DNA of 64,000 bases from positions 40,602,359-40,666,358 of the forward strand of contig NC_085868.1 in NCBI RefSeq assembly GCF_034702125.1, written 5' to 3'. Shown here in pieces: positions 12,099 through 22,767 of the stretch; the first letter of the stretch is position 1, and each line of letters opens with the position of its first letter. A program made the translations under genes and the position numbers. Origin of the DNA: Engraulis encrasicolus. Taxonomy: Eukaryota > Chordata > Actinopteri > Clupeiformes > Engraulidae. The notes under the pieces were generated by a model. It had not been told where the DNA came from. It searched no databases and saw only the letters and a program-made list of their open reading frames with translations.

Positions 12099-13306
12099 CC
12101 CTCTCTCTCCCCCCGCCCCTCCCTCCCTCCTGGTGGTGATGGTGTGTCTAGCAGGTTAAACAGGATGCTTAAGTTTTTCTATTGCAGAATGGCATGTGAA
12201 GTTTGTTTTCCGCGTATACATGAATTATGTACTCTTTCTGTTGATAGATATTGTGGTTGGTATGAGGATGGTTGTTGAGTCTACAGTTGATCTAACCGAT
12301 GAAAGTCAATCAGAAATCTTCATTAGGCAGGTAAATCTCTCCTTCACATACTCTGAAGTCACACACACACACCCCATGTCACAGTTTTGAGTTTTATTTT
12401 GTGTTGCGGTCATGCAACATATGACCCATGGCGGGTCAGGTTGACATTTCACATTTCACCATCTGGGGGGGTAAGAAGCTGGTTCAATAGCAAACTGGGT
12501 TAAGTTAACCTTGAGGTAGTAGTAAATTATCTAATAGAAGCGCCTCGAGTACTCATTTCTGTAACTAAATGATGCCTGGGTACATCTATTAGCAGGTTTA
12601 CCACTACCTGTTGGTCAACTAAGCCTGGTTTATCACTTAACCATGTACTTAGTATAACCGCAGGTCTGCTCATGTTGTGTTATTTCTGTCAAAGCAACAT
12701 GTCTCCTTTTACTCCAAAGGTCACCAGGTTGTCCATGGTGGTCTGTGGAATGTTATTCATTTCATGTCATTCCATTTTTCGATTGTTATTATGTTGTTAT
12801 TGTGATGAAAGCATAATGATTATGCTGGCAGACGAATGTTATTACAACTGGGTTGAGAATCTCACCCCAAATATTATTATTATTATTAACACAATCGTCT
12901 CACTGAAGTGAAAATTGTTTTGTTTTTTTAATGTACACAACTACTGGTCTGAGAGGATTATGCAAGTGAATGAGCCAGATGTGGCAGTCCTGTACTACAC
13001 CAATGAGAGGATAAGTAGGCTTGGTATTGTAGTTTCTCATCAGTCTTCTAAGGATGCTTGATTGTTGTGATCAGAATCTCAGAATATCAACAACAAAAAA
13101 ACCAATACCAATTGCCACAATGCCTGCTCCTGACATAATACTGTACAGCATAAATGTAAAACAAGTAAAACTTAATGTCTGGGTGAAAGTAATAGCCTAA
13201 ACAACAAGTCTTTCTTGCCTGTCAGTTTCAAGAGGAGCTGATCAAGAGAGGTCTACCCAACTCCACAACCGTGCGCTTGAGAAAGGTCTACCAGAGAGAT
13301 CCATGA
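5225..13306 (+). CDS. Secreted cysteine-rich protein, paralogue A (11 exons, 446 aa)
   Basis: Exons read 5225-5344, 5498-5700, 5778-5915, 6150-6306, 8496-8679, 8954-9095, 10382-10525, 10720-10775, 11898-11930, 12248-12330 and 13226-13306 (stop 13304-13306). All phases join without a frameshift. Residues 1-18 form a signal peptide ([12 protein letters not shown]...). The mature protein begins near [12 protein letters not shown] and contains about a dozen cysteines, including the [10 protein letters not shown] segment in exon 2, plus several N-glycosylation sequons. Exon 7 carries [18 protein letters not shown], exon 8 YQSDMRC, and the C-terminus is [11 protein letters not shown]...YQRDP. From memory, similar HFxGGS...SGPxNI...RWTP...FPxCF...QSxMRC layouts occur in uncharacterised fish extracellular proteins, some with a ZP domain; none is present here, and the function is unknown. 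There is no C-terminal membrane segment. Intron 6 uses a GC donor. Exon 10 could alternatively start at 12188, adding 20 residues. Confidence 0.85.
6656..8426. mobile_element. TTAAAGGTGCACTG MITE, interrupted by a later insertion
   Basis: Inverted ends TTAAAGGTGCACTGTG and TGCAGTGCACCTTTAA define an element of about 322 bp, shared with copy B (26993-27325) and present inverted at 44171-44528. In copy A it is split by the 1447-bp element at 6951-8397. The direct repeat GCTTTGGTTGGAAGTT sits just outside both ends (6633-6648, 8433-8448). Confidence 0.85.
6951..8397. mobile_element. 1.45-kb TA-flanked inverted-repeat element in intron 4
   Basis: The terminal repeats begin CAAACCCCAACTCCGATG at the left and read CATCGGAGTTGGGGTTAG at the right. 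A TA dinucleotide lies on each side (6949-6950, 8398-8399). Inner repeats extend the match (AAGTTGGGACGTTTGG, GACACGTC-type motifs). A near-identical copy in the opposite orientation lies at 57183-58630. No long transposase frame remains. It is absent from copy B, so it probably inserted after the duplication. The TA target is compatible with Tc1/mariner-like or another TA-targeting superfamily. Confidence 0.9.
9212..9544. mobile_element. hAT-like MITE in intron 6
   Basis: The left end CAGGGGTGGGGAATC and right end GGTTCCCCACCCCTG are inverted, with CGGCCC/GGGCC-rich interior. The flanks GGTTAAGG and ATATAAGG look like a decayed 8-bp duplication. The same element occupies the same position in copy B (28107-28688), so it predates the duplication. 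Confidence 0.8.
9637..9815. mobile_element. hAT-like MITE of the GGGCCGCTGACAGC family
   Basis: The element ends with GCTGTCAGCGGCCC and begins CAGAGGCTGACAGG, with GGGCCCGGCC and a TACATTGTATGTATTGGG core. It is shared with copy B (28788-28954), where the flanks TCCCTGGA are intact. Other members are at 52123-52229, 53330-53514, 60475-60925 and 62460-62616. Confidence 0.8.
11166..11357 (+). mobile_element. tRNA-derived SINE in intron 8
   Basis: The head GGGGGCGTTGTGGCGCAATG resembles a tRNA box A region, followed by a box B-like GGTTTGAGTCC, a CTCTCTCTCCCACTCA body and an A-rich end. The orthologous insertion is at 30309-30507, so it predates the segmental duplication. Confidence 0.85.
11942..12123. 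repeat. (TC)n/(TCTG)n tract immediately after exon 9
   Basis: Alternating TC and TCTG arrays start about 10 bp after the exon 9 donor and run for about 180 bp. The copy B counterpart (31201-31316) is shorter. A tract this close to a 33-nt exon could affect its splicing, which is inference. Confidence 0.9.
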
Positions 13307-13584
13307 TGACTGTTGATAACTCTGGGAGGTGAAGAGGGATGCTAACGGTTACTGGACTAAATGCAGGCCTTTATAGAACTCTGTCTTTTCAGTTGTGGCA
13401 AACTGAACTGCTAAAACATTTGGGTACTGGGTTGATGTCAACATTTGGTTCCACTTTTGTTTACTGTATAATCCTGTTACATTAGTAGTGAAATATGAAC
13501 ATGTTTTTCTTGAGCCTTTTAGCTTTCTCGTAATGACAGCACAGTATACTAAATATGCTTTCAGTACTTTGATGGGCTGTTGTA

Positions 13585-13590
13585 AATAAA
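13585..13590 (+). terminator. Polyadenylation signal, paralogue A
   Basis: AATAAA lies about 280 bp after the stop codon and is conserved in copy B at 33532-33537. Confidence 0.6.
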
Positions 13591-13906
13591 ATGTTTTTTA
13601 GGGACTAGTTCCACAGAAATGCAAGGAAATATCCCACATTTTGTTGCACATTCTGCTCAGGAGTGTGAACTTAAAACATATTCAGAATTATTCTGTCTTA
13701 CATTTTGCCACAAAATTGAAATAAAAAGAAAAGCAACAATGAACAGCAAAAAAAGACGACTGCATTCAATCATTCCTTTGTGTCTCAATGATGTTTAAAA
13801 CGTCATAAAAAAGCCACCAGTGGTAGTAGTAGCCGGGCCTAGTGTCAGACCATTTTGCCATTGTACAAAGATGAACAGTGATGATGTTGAGCTGCCAACA
13901 GGCAAA

Positions 13907-14259
13907 TTAAAGGAACAGTCTACCATTTTTGGAGATATGCTCATTTTACACCTCCCCCCTCGAGTTATAGGCCTAATTGGGTTTTATATTATCTTTCTCG
14001 TTTTCTGATTCTGGTGGTGATATTGCTTCTTGGCATGTCTACCATTAAACCGAATAAGATCCGTTAGTAGTAGGCCTACCAATCAGTTTTTAGTTCCAAT
14101 CGGTTCAATGACAAATACTAAGAAGAAGAAATATTACCAGACTCAGAGAAGTACAGAAGGGTGGGACAGCTGGAAGTACAGAGGGGTGAACCTCAATTAT
14201 TGAAATATAGGCGAGACATAAAATGAGCATATTTCCAAAATGATGGACTGTTCTTTTAA
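13907..14259. mobile_element. MITE with roughly 38-bp inverted ends
   Basis: The left end reads TTAAAGGAACAGTCTACCAT and the right end is its imperfect complement (ATGGACTGTTCTTTTAA), both continuing into GAGATATGCTCATTTTA-type sequence. It is present in copy B at 33871-34220. A related fragment lies in intron 6 (about 9990-10180). Confidence 0.75.
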
Positions 14260-14355
14260 GAGAAGAGAGATAGGGAAACCTTTTGGCATTCCAGCGTGAG
14301 GTTGGTAAACGAGAAAGCCTAACTGCATAAATTTTAGTGCCAGGGTTTTCAACAT

Positions 14356-14661
14356 GGCACATGTGACACTGTGGACACTTTATTCTATTATTATTTTTGG
14401 TGTGTGTGTGTGTTTGTGTGTGTGTGTGAGAGAGAGTGTGAGAGATATGCCTGGGCAAATGTATGTAACAGTGAGCTATATATGGTTATTTTATGTCTAA
14501 GTATGTGTGTAACAGTGAGCTATATATGGTTATTTTATGTCTAAGTACGTGTGTAATGTCTTGTGAGCAATGTCTTTATTTATGTATGTGTGTATGCTAC
14601 TTGACACCTTAATTTCCCCCTGGGATCAATAAACGATACTCTACTCTACTCTCTACTCTCT
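14356..14661 (+). mobile_element. LINE-type 3' tail insertion, only in copy A
   Basis: The segment ends AATTTCCCCCTGGGATCAAT followed by AAACGATA and a (CTACT)n tail, typical of fish non-LTR 3' ends. AACAT flanks both sides (14351-14355, 14662-14666), and copy B has the uninterrupted AACAT site. Inside is a 47-bp direct tandem duplication (GTAACAGTGAGCTATATATG...). It postdates the segmental duplication. Confidence 0.8.
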
Positions 14662-15531
14662 AACATTGTTTGGAGCTTCTGTGGTCCTGACTCAGTTAAG
14701 TCATTGGTCAGCAGATGGCGCTATAACAAAGGACATGCCGGAGCCGTACGGCTCTGGGACATGCCAGAGCCATATAATATGAAGGGCCCTGGGATATGCG
14801 GTTTTTTGATGGTCTTTAAGGCCTACATTGACATAAACCTACATGTGCGTATATACGTCTAGTCGTATACACCAATAATCAGATTATTCTTCTCACTGTC
14901 ATTGCTATGGCTGTTTGACTGCTCAGCTGACTGTAGCGTTGCATACTTCTTCCATTTTTACCTGACATACATTAGCTTTATTCAAATACACTGTCCTTAC
15001 TATGTTGAGTAAAACAGGCTACTACCCCTGCCAACCTGCATTAAGTGTGTTAAGGACATTTTTTGTTCTGCCCAATGTCTGCTGTGTGACCACAATAATG
15101 ACAAATGTGAATCCATTTGCCCTTTTTCTTCAGTTCAGTGCAGCAGTAGGCCTATCACATCAGTACGTCAAACCAGCAACCCTTTGGTGACAATAAAAAC
15201 ACAAACTGCCAAGCTAATCTACAGACTGCTCAATTTATCAGCAAAATGAATCACTGGGAGAAGTACAAAATGTGTTTGCTTTTCTTTTTTTTAATGAATT
15301 CTTAGCATGGCTTTAGAGAGTTTAAGTGGTGACACACACCTGTTATTCAGTAACACGGCTGATACAGGCCTCCAGTTAGGTGCCTCCAGCTTATCGGCGG
15401 CTTGAGCTGTTTGGAGTGCAGTTAAGACTAATGTACTACATGGCATGATTATTAAATCGAGTGAGTTCATGTATCTCTCTAATTTTTACATGTTAAGGTT
15501 AATGAATGAAATGCTGTGACTATTCTGTACT

Positions 15532-15947
15532 AAGGATAGACCGATATATATCGATCCGATATCGGGCGGATATTTGCATTTTTTAAGTGTATCAGTATCG
15601 CGTGTGTTTTTGGCCGATACACAATATTTATTATTTTATGTCATTTGTTTTGTTTTTTTTAAAGCACCAAGACACTTTATTTTTACATTACTTGATTGTT
15701 AGACATTACTTGATTGTTAGAGTGGGCGTTTAAATGTTACAAGTTCTACCTCAATTTGTTAATGTTAAAGGAATGTCTATTTTTAACTTGAGACCTGGAA
15801 TATGTCATTTTTTACCCTTTTTTTTTAAAAACCCATATCGGCCCCAAATATCGGGTATCGGAAATCAGGTATTGGCCAAGGGTGATGAAAAAAAAATCGG
15901 TATCGCATCGGCCATTAAAAAACCTGTATCAGTCGACCCCTATTCCC
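15532..15947. mobile_element. MITE with GACCGATA/TATCGG ends
   Basis: The left end AGGATAGACCGATATATA and the right end CAGTCGACCCCT are degenerate inverted repeats around many copies of TATCGG and CCGATA. Copy B carries a shorter version at 35184-35513. Confidence 0.6.
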
Positions 15948-15962
15948 TACTTCCTCATCTAG

Positions 15963-15967
<5 letters not shown>

Positions 15968-16060
<93 letters not shown>
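15968..16060. repeat. (TG)n microsatellite
   Basis: About 93 bp in copy A, whereas the copy B allele (35536-35570) is under 40 bp and interrupted. Confidence 0.98.
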
Positions 16061-16061
<1 letters not shown>

Positions 16062-16809
16062 ACATCATGTCCCCCAGAACAAAACTCCAGAATGGACAAC
16101 ATGTCACTTGATTCAGATTGGCGTGGGTGAGATAAATGGTTATCATCTTAAGTTTTGCCAATGAACAGTAAGTTCAGTTCCAGAAACAGATCAATTAAAC
16201 AATGTGCTTTATTGTGTAGCCTGATAAGGTGCATCATACCAGCTGTGGAACGCTGTACCAAAGATTTTCATAGTTCCAATAGAACATTTCTGGCTGTACC
16301 AGTCATTGAATAGAGTACTACCAAAGTACTACAATCCTACATCACACAGAATGTTTAGTAATATCACTTGGTCATTGCCATTCTGAAAAACGCTTGTGTA
16401 TAACAGGGGTATTAAGAGTAAGTGCTGAGGATGATCATTCGTATCAATAAACATACAGTTTATTTTATATTGAAATAAAACATTAACCAGCAATTTTATT
16501 CTTAGACAAAATATAGGCTATAATAATATGCATATCCTATCAACAATACTGATTGAATATGCATTGGAAATGTTTGTGGTTCTCATTCCTACCAGGTTCC
16601 CTTAGTCGCTTCATACAAGATGTTTACTAATACTGCGTATAAGGCTAATACGTCTCTATTCTGTCCAAAAATTACAGGCCTAAAATAATCCTTCACAGTT
16701 TTGTTTTCATGACAATAAAACTTCTGTTTGAAACCTAAGGCCATGTAAAATGCTGATGGATGCCGTCCAAAAACCAGGAATGACATCTTCAAGCCATGTG
16801 ACTTGCATC

Positions 16810-16882
16810 TCACAGGTAGCTCATCACAGTGCCTTTCTTCCCCACCTGCAACGGCTCCAGAGCGTAAAATCTGAGAACGATG
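16810..16882 (-). pseudogene. Orphan last exon of ddt
   Basis: The 73-nt minus-strand exon encodes the ddt C-terminus (IVLRFYALEPLQVGKKGT...MSYL, stop at 16810-16812) with an intact acceptor. It is the duplicate of ddt exon 3 at 36317-36389 and differs there only at a synonymous site by my reading. No exon 1 or 2 exists upstream: homology to the ddt locus ends at 17842, inside what was intron 2. It therefore cannot encode a tautomerase alone, since the catalytic N-terminal proline is on exon 1. It could only be expressed as part of some other transcript. Confidence 0.9.
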
Positions 16883-16960
16883 CTGTGGAGGACAAAAAAA
16901 AGAAGTTAACCTCTCTCACACGCTCACGTGCACACACACACAAACACACACCTCAACATA

Positions 16961-17837
16961 CACTCACCGGCCACTTAATTAGGAACACCTCTCTAATGCT
17001 GGGTTGGACTCCCTTTTCCCTTCTGAACTGCCTGCAACAATACTCACGCAGGCTGTGGTACTGTATTCCAACAAAGATAAATTGGTACAAATTGGCCCAA
17101 ATTGTGCTAAGAAAATAGCCTTATGCCATTATATCTCCAGCCTGAAATGTTGATGTAAGGCATTGTTGACCCATGTTTTCATGTTGATGGCAAATTCTGT
17201 CCATTCCACCTGAGCGTCGCAGTAGATATCAAGACTTATCCAGGCAACATTTTTCCGATCTTCTAGTGTCGTTTATGGTGAGCCTGTCCAAATTGTTGCC
17301 TCATTTTCCTGCTCTGAGCTGACAGGAGTGGCACCAAATGTGGTTTTCTGCTGCTGTTGCCCATTTGCCTCAAGATTTGATGTGCTGTGTAATCAGGGAC
17401 TCTCTTATCCATACCTCAGTTGTAATGTCTTATAATGTTGCCTTTGCATCAGCTCAAACCTGTCTGACCATTCCCTCCTCTGACCTATGCCATCAACATG
17501 GCATTTTTGGCCACAGAATCGCTGCTCACTGCATTTTTTTTCTTTTTCGTACCAGTCTTTGTAAATCCTAGAGATGGTTGTGTGTGAATATCTTAAAGAT
17601 CAGTCTTTTCTGAAATATACAAATCAAGCCCTTTCGGCACCAACAGCCATGCCATGTTCAAAGTCATTTAAATAACCTGTCTTCCCCATTATGATGCTCG
17701 GTTTGAACTGCATCAGATCATCTCAACCATGTCTACACACAAAAATGCATTGAGTTGCCACCATGTGATTGGCTGATCAGAAATTTGCCTCAATGAGCAG
17801 TTGTAACACGTGTTCCTAATGTAGTGGCCGGTGAGTG
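16961..17837. mobile_element. Tc1-like element remnant at the duplication edge
   Basis: Inverted ends CACTCACCGGCCACTTAATT and TAGTGGCCGGTGAGTG are flanked by TA on both sides. On the minus strand, decayed frames recall a Tc1-type helix-turn-helix (SEKTDLLRYSHTTISRVYKE in the copy B version) and a later transposase region. Many stops show it is dead. The copy B counterpart is 36454-37360. Confidence 0.85.
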
Positions 17838-17842
17838 TATGT

Positions 17843-18238
17843 TGGTCTTACTCTCTAAGTGTTAATGTATAGTATGCTAATCTATTTTTTTTCTGGGTTA
17901 TGTCATGATTAGTGAAGAAAGCAACAAAAGAGCCTGCACTCATGCGTGTTGGGTTTGGTTGTGCAATAGTTAGTTATTATTTTGTTAGATATTAGATATT
18001 CCCCTTGTTGGGTTCTCCAGCTACCCTACCACCGTGTCAGCTGGAAATCCGGAGGCAAAGGACTAAAGCCGACAACTTGAAATTCAGTCCAAATTAAAAA
18101 ATTATTTATTGATCTAATACATACAAATTACTAAGTACGCAAATACAGAGTGAATAAAGCACAAAATACAGAAGCCAAAATACAGAGCTCTGGGTTCAAC
18201 TTAGAACACAGAGCCCCGGGTTCACCCTAACGGCAATG
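17843..18238. other. Start of spacer between the duplicated copies
   Basis: This is unique sequence relative to copy B. No gene was recognised. Repetitive A/T-rich DNA with ATACAGAG motifs lies just left of the 2-kb hAT element. Confidence 0.4.
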
Positions 18239-18246
18239 TTGTCACC

Positions 18247-20284
18247 CAGGGGCGATTTTAGCTTATGATCTTTAGGTGGGCCGGGCCCCTGGTGCTGACA
18301 GTGGTACCTGACAGAAGTACCTGACAGAGTAAGCGTTTCATTTCTATTTCAGATTTGAGATTTTGTTTTCAAAAGGCTTTCAATTTTAAATAACAGTTCA
18401 CTCAATGAAGGACTACCCACAAGTCATGACATTACATTTCCCCACACGAAATCTAACTTACATTATCTACATAGGTAACATTGGTAGCCTATAGGCTACT
18501 GTGTGTCATATATGCACTCTAATGGTTGGCATAGTTCTTATGTGATTGAGAGGAAAGAAAAAGAGAGAGGAAAATATTATAAAGTATAAAGTATTATACA
18601 GAGTAGATACAAAGCCAGATGACAATGAAGCTTTTTTTTGTCAAAACATGATAGCCTAGGCAGCTAGTTAGGGTAGCTCTACAGGTAGGCTACAGTAATT
18701 TGAACAGGAAGCTTGTTTCATCATTTGGCAGCATAATGGCTAAATGCCATTTCATTGGATTTTACCATTGGCACAACAAGTAGAAAAGACACTGAAGAAC
18801 TAAGATTCCTAATTGGATGATATTACTGTACTATATATTTAGGGCTAGGCCATTGAGTGACTTAAAAATAATCAGAAGAGTTTTCCCTCTCATGTGCGCT
18901 CCTTGCACCGCAAATCACAGTTCCAATCGGTAGCTCAATAGATAAATAGCCTATTCATCGTGGGTTTTAAAAATCTGACATCTCCTTCTCAAGCAAACAT
19001 AAAAATAACAATGAAAACATCCCTGCCCAAAGTCATGCGATTATGGGAATCTCGCAACAAGGTGCGCGCTCCCTGTCACTAAATGGACAGTAGAAACGGC
19101 ACGGGCACCAAAGTCACTCCTGCTCATTCCGAGCCAGTATGTTCCAATAAGAGCAAAGTAAGGTCCAACCTTCACACTTCCCAATCATTAAAATCAGTAG
19201 GCTAAGTGAGAAGTTGGAGAGCCCGCATTCTCACATCATAATTAGGCCTACAGCATCACCAAAATATGGATAAACCTCATTTGGGCGAACCTCGACTATC
19301 AATGTAATGGTGACTCGCAGTATAATTTTCAGCCGAGATTTGCCCGCGGTTCGCTATTCCAACGCAATTGCTGAAGCATGTTTCATTCCCTCGAGTCACA
19401 ACTTCTAGCTAAACGCTGCCAGGCAGATATATAATTTTGACTGTCCTGATTGTAGCGTAGGCTATTAGTAACAACCCATATTTAGCACTATGTCCTCATC
19501 ATTTGTCCTCTGATTTTTTTCTGATACGTTTGCAAAATAAATGGCATGGTTTCCACAGTAGGTTGATGCGCATTGTATTCCATCCGTATTTTGACTCCCC
19601 TTTCCGTTATCTTGCTACCTCAAGCTTTTGTAATTCTGACTGACTTGCATGAAGTGGTCAACAGAGAGCCCCATAACACCGGCGAAAGTAAAATAGTGCG
19701 TCGCAAGGCACCACCTCACAAGATCTTACCCACCGCTACCTATGTTAAGCATATTTCACGGATATTCACGACCCAGTGGGACGTTTTAATGTTCTTTCAT
19801 GGCAACACTTTTTTTTAACCAACGCTTACAAAATTATGTCAGTTATGATGACAATCAATGTTATCATAGTCCGCACATAGCACTGTAGCCTACAAACACC
19901 TTATTGTGTGTAGTGTGTGCTCCATACCTTCTCATCACAAGAATATGCGCCGATTTGGGTTCTGCCTCGGCTGCATGATAAATCCAGAAACTACTTTCGC
20001 AAAAATCATAACTGAACACAACTCTGGCGGCAGGCAGTTGCATGAAGATGCAAACCAATCAGAAGAGGTGTAGCAGACTCGTCACAAGACCTTTCTTGAA
20101 GCTCATACACAGGGTTGCCAGACGGGGCAGTAGCAGCAGAATATTGCGCAGGGGCAAAGCGACTGCGCAATTGCATTCATTTCCAATTCACAAATAATAT
20201 TTTAAAAGGCTCCTGAGCTAGTGGGGCCGAGCCAAGTCACGGTGGGGCCGTGGCCCCACTAAAAATAGCCTAAACTCGCCCCTG
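18247..20284. mobile_element. 2.04-kb hAT-like element with perfect TSD
   Basis: Left end CAGGGGCGATTTTAG and right end CTAAACTCGCCCCTG are inverted. TTGTCACC duplicates flank it exactly (18239-18246, 20285-20292). Near the ends are GGGCCGGGCCCC and GGGGCCGTGGCCCC motifs. No intact transposase frame was found, so it is non-autonomous or deeply decayed inside despite clean ends. Confidence 0.93.
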
Positions 20285-21165
20285 TTGTCACCAAAGACTT
20301 GTTGTAAATGATCAGGCAGCAGGGCAACTTTTTAATGCACTGACTCTAGAATCTACAACCTACAAGTGCCTGTCATAATTATCTAAAGGCTTACGTATAT
20401 TATTACTATGGCAATCCTGAGACAATAGTCCTGTACCCCTGTGGCACACCTGTAGAAGGTGTGAGAGCAGATGTGGGGAGGTCAAGTCTTCTCACAGTAT
20501 ACCCAGATATTCACGTTCGCTTAACGTGTCCGAGAGCATCACGAGTTCGAGAGGTTCACGGGCTGCCTTGCACACTGCACAGTCAGCGTCCACGTTCTAT
20601 CCGCGGGCAGCAGCCATTCATTTTCAATGGAGCCCGCTCATTGAACACAGACGTCCGCGCAGGAAAATAGACTGGAGTTCTATTTTCAAGGAGCATCATG
20701 GATATGTCCAGTCGGGCCGGACATGCGCCGCGCTTACACCGTGCTTACACCGTGCTTACACCGCGCTCCTGTGTGCAAGGCATGATCTGTTTACATGTAT
20801 TCTAACCGTTTCGGACTTATACCGGACATGATCAGTGGACGTTAAGTGGACGTCCGCACTTGCAGTGTGTATGCACCGTCATCCTCCGTAGGAGTTGGAG
20901 AAGTGCAAGCTCATTGATGAATACAAATAAATGTTTGGAGGCTGTCATGCTATCTAAGGGTGTGCAATGCAAACAAATAAAAATGAGTGGTGTCAGTATT
21001 GCTGCACATGGTCTTTTTCTCACTTTTCTTTTAACTTACAAAATCTATTTGTTCTATTCTAAATATCTTCGGACCTCGAATTAAAAGATCTTGGTGGTTT
21101 CCATGTACTTCTGGAGCTTTTACACATTTTCTGAATAAAATGAAGGGGTGCCAAGACTACTGGGT

Positions 21166-21166
<1 letters not shown>

Positions 21167-21252
<86 letters not shown>
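21167..21252. repeat. (TG)n microsatellite
   Basis: About 86 bp of pure GT/TG. Confidence 0.98.
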
Positions 21253-21253
<1 letters not shown>

Positions 21254-21670
21254 ATAGAAGTGAGTACACCTCTCACATTTCTGCACATATGTAGGTATAA
21301 CTTTTCATGGGACAACATTAAAGAAATTTCACTTTGACACAAAGTAAATTAGGCAGCGTATAAGTATTACTGCTTTAGTTCATTGGTCACTTAAAATAAT
21401 TCCAAAATACAGCCATGAATGTCTCAAAATGTACCCTCAAAAGTGGGAACACCCCTAAGTTAAAGTCCCATAGATAGGATCATGATCTGTTTCAGTAGTC
21501 ACAGTACACATTGACATGCATGTTCCATGTGGTGAAATTCAGCTTCCCAATGTTGACGGCATTTGTAGCCCCAAACCTAATTTGATTGTGCCCATCACAT
21601 TCTTTTGTCATTGTTCATTCTGCCAGTATAAAGTTCACATCACGTCAGCTTTGGGAAGAAAATACATCAA
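21253..21670. mobile_element. Probable decayed Tc1-like fragment
   Basis: The sequence AAGTGAGTACACCTCTCACA followed by TTCTGCA and TTTTCATGGGACAACA resembles a Tc1-related family I recall as common in fish genomes. No inverted end or open frame survives, so the assignment rests on recognition only. Confidence 0.35.
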
Positions 21671-22668
21671 CTTGTAAGAGATGTTCCCTCCTCACAGGGT
21701 GCATTTCTCGAAACCATAGTTGCTGCTAACTATGTCATACACTTTGTTGTTTGCAATGCAATTTCTCATTGGCAACTACCCAAGATGTTAACTGGCCAAC
21801 AACTACAATTTTGAGAAACATAGCCCCTTGATTACCCAGAATGATTAAACTGATTGCAACTAATTTGCACCTCAAATATGGCCTCATCCAAAGTAGCAGT
21901 AGTAGCCTAGTAGTGTAATAATTGCCCGTTTTAGGGCCAACCCAGAGGAATCAGAAACGCACCACACACAAGAACTGAAGGAAAAGATACAGCTTTATTT
22001 TAAATTCATAAATGGTCACATAAAACTTGGTCGGTCAGACTGGTGCGTAAAGAAGGGACAGCCGGCGGAGGGAATACAACCCTCACAAAATGTGCAACAC
22101 AGCAAACGTTAAAGCAATAAGGCAACACACTGCATTTAGTTATCCACTACACTGCAAGCAATAAGTAGGCTAGTGTGACGGAGGTCATCTTGCACCTGTT
22201 CACCCCCCTCGGGGATCGAACGTGCGACCTCGTCAACTACAACGGTTCGGCAATGGGAGACACAGTACGATACCGCTGGGCCAAGAGACTAGTCTCTCGG
22301 CCCAACGGTACGAGACTGTATGAGGCTATCGGAGGGAGGTTAACCAACGTTCCACGCCAACTCTGTGCTAGTTAGCCTCCGTTACACTAGTCACTGCGTC
22401 ACGATCAGAGGGTTCACTAACTACTTATGTCACAGCGCGCTACACTCAGTGAATACCGGTACACAGCACCCATAGGTTACAAATAATCATTGCATCACGA
22501 TCAGAAGGTCCACTACACTACTCATGCCACAGCACGCTACATTCAGTGAATACACAGCACCCATAGGTTACAAATTCCTCCCACCGGCCCCTCATTCAAT
22601 TTCGGCAACAGATCAACCTTCCCAGATAAAACTACACACTCACTAGCACGCTCTCACACACCCACACC

Positions 22669-22673
<5 letters not shown>

Positions 22674-22731
<58 letters not shown>

Positions 22732-22736
22732 ACACC

Positions 22737-22767
<31 letters not shown>
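22674..22767. repeat. (CA)n microsatellite with a repeated CCCACACAT interruption
   Basis: Two CA arrays are separated by CCCACACCCACACATA, which also precedes the first array, so the array appears internally duplicated. Confidence 0.95.

Noticed and set aside
16810..16882. A second functional ddt gene in copy A
   Set aside because: Only exon 3 is present; the exon with the catalytic proline is missing and homology ends in intron 2.
22172..22375. Possible tRNA gene
   Set aside because: Tandem tRNA-like motifs (GGGATCGAACGTGCGACC, GAGACTAGTCTC) are present, but I could not fold a complete cloverleaf; a SINE-type repeat is more likely.
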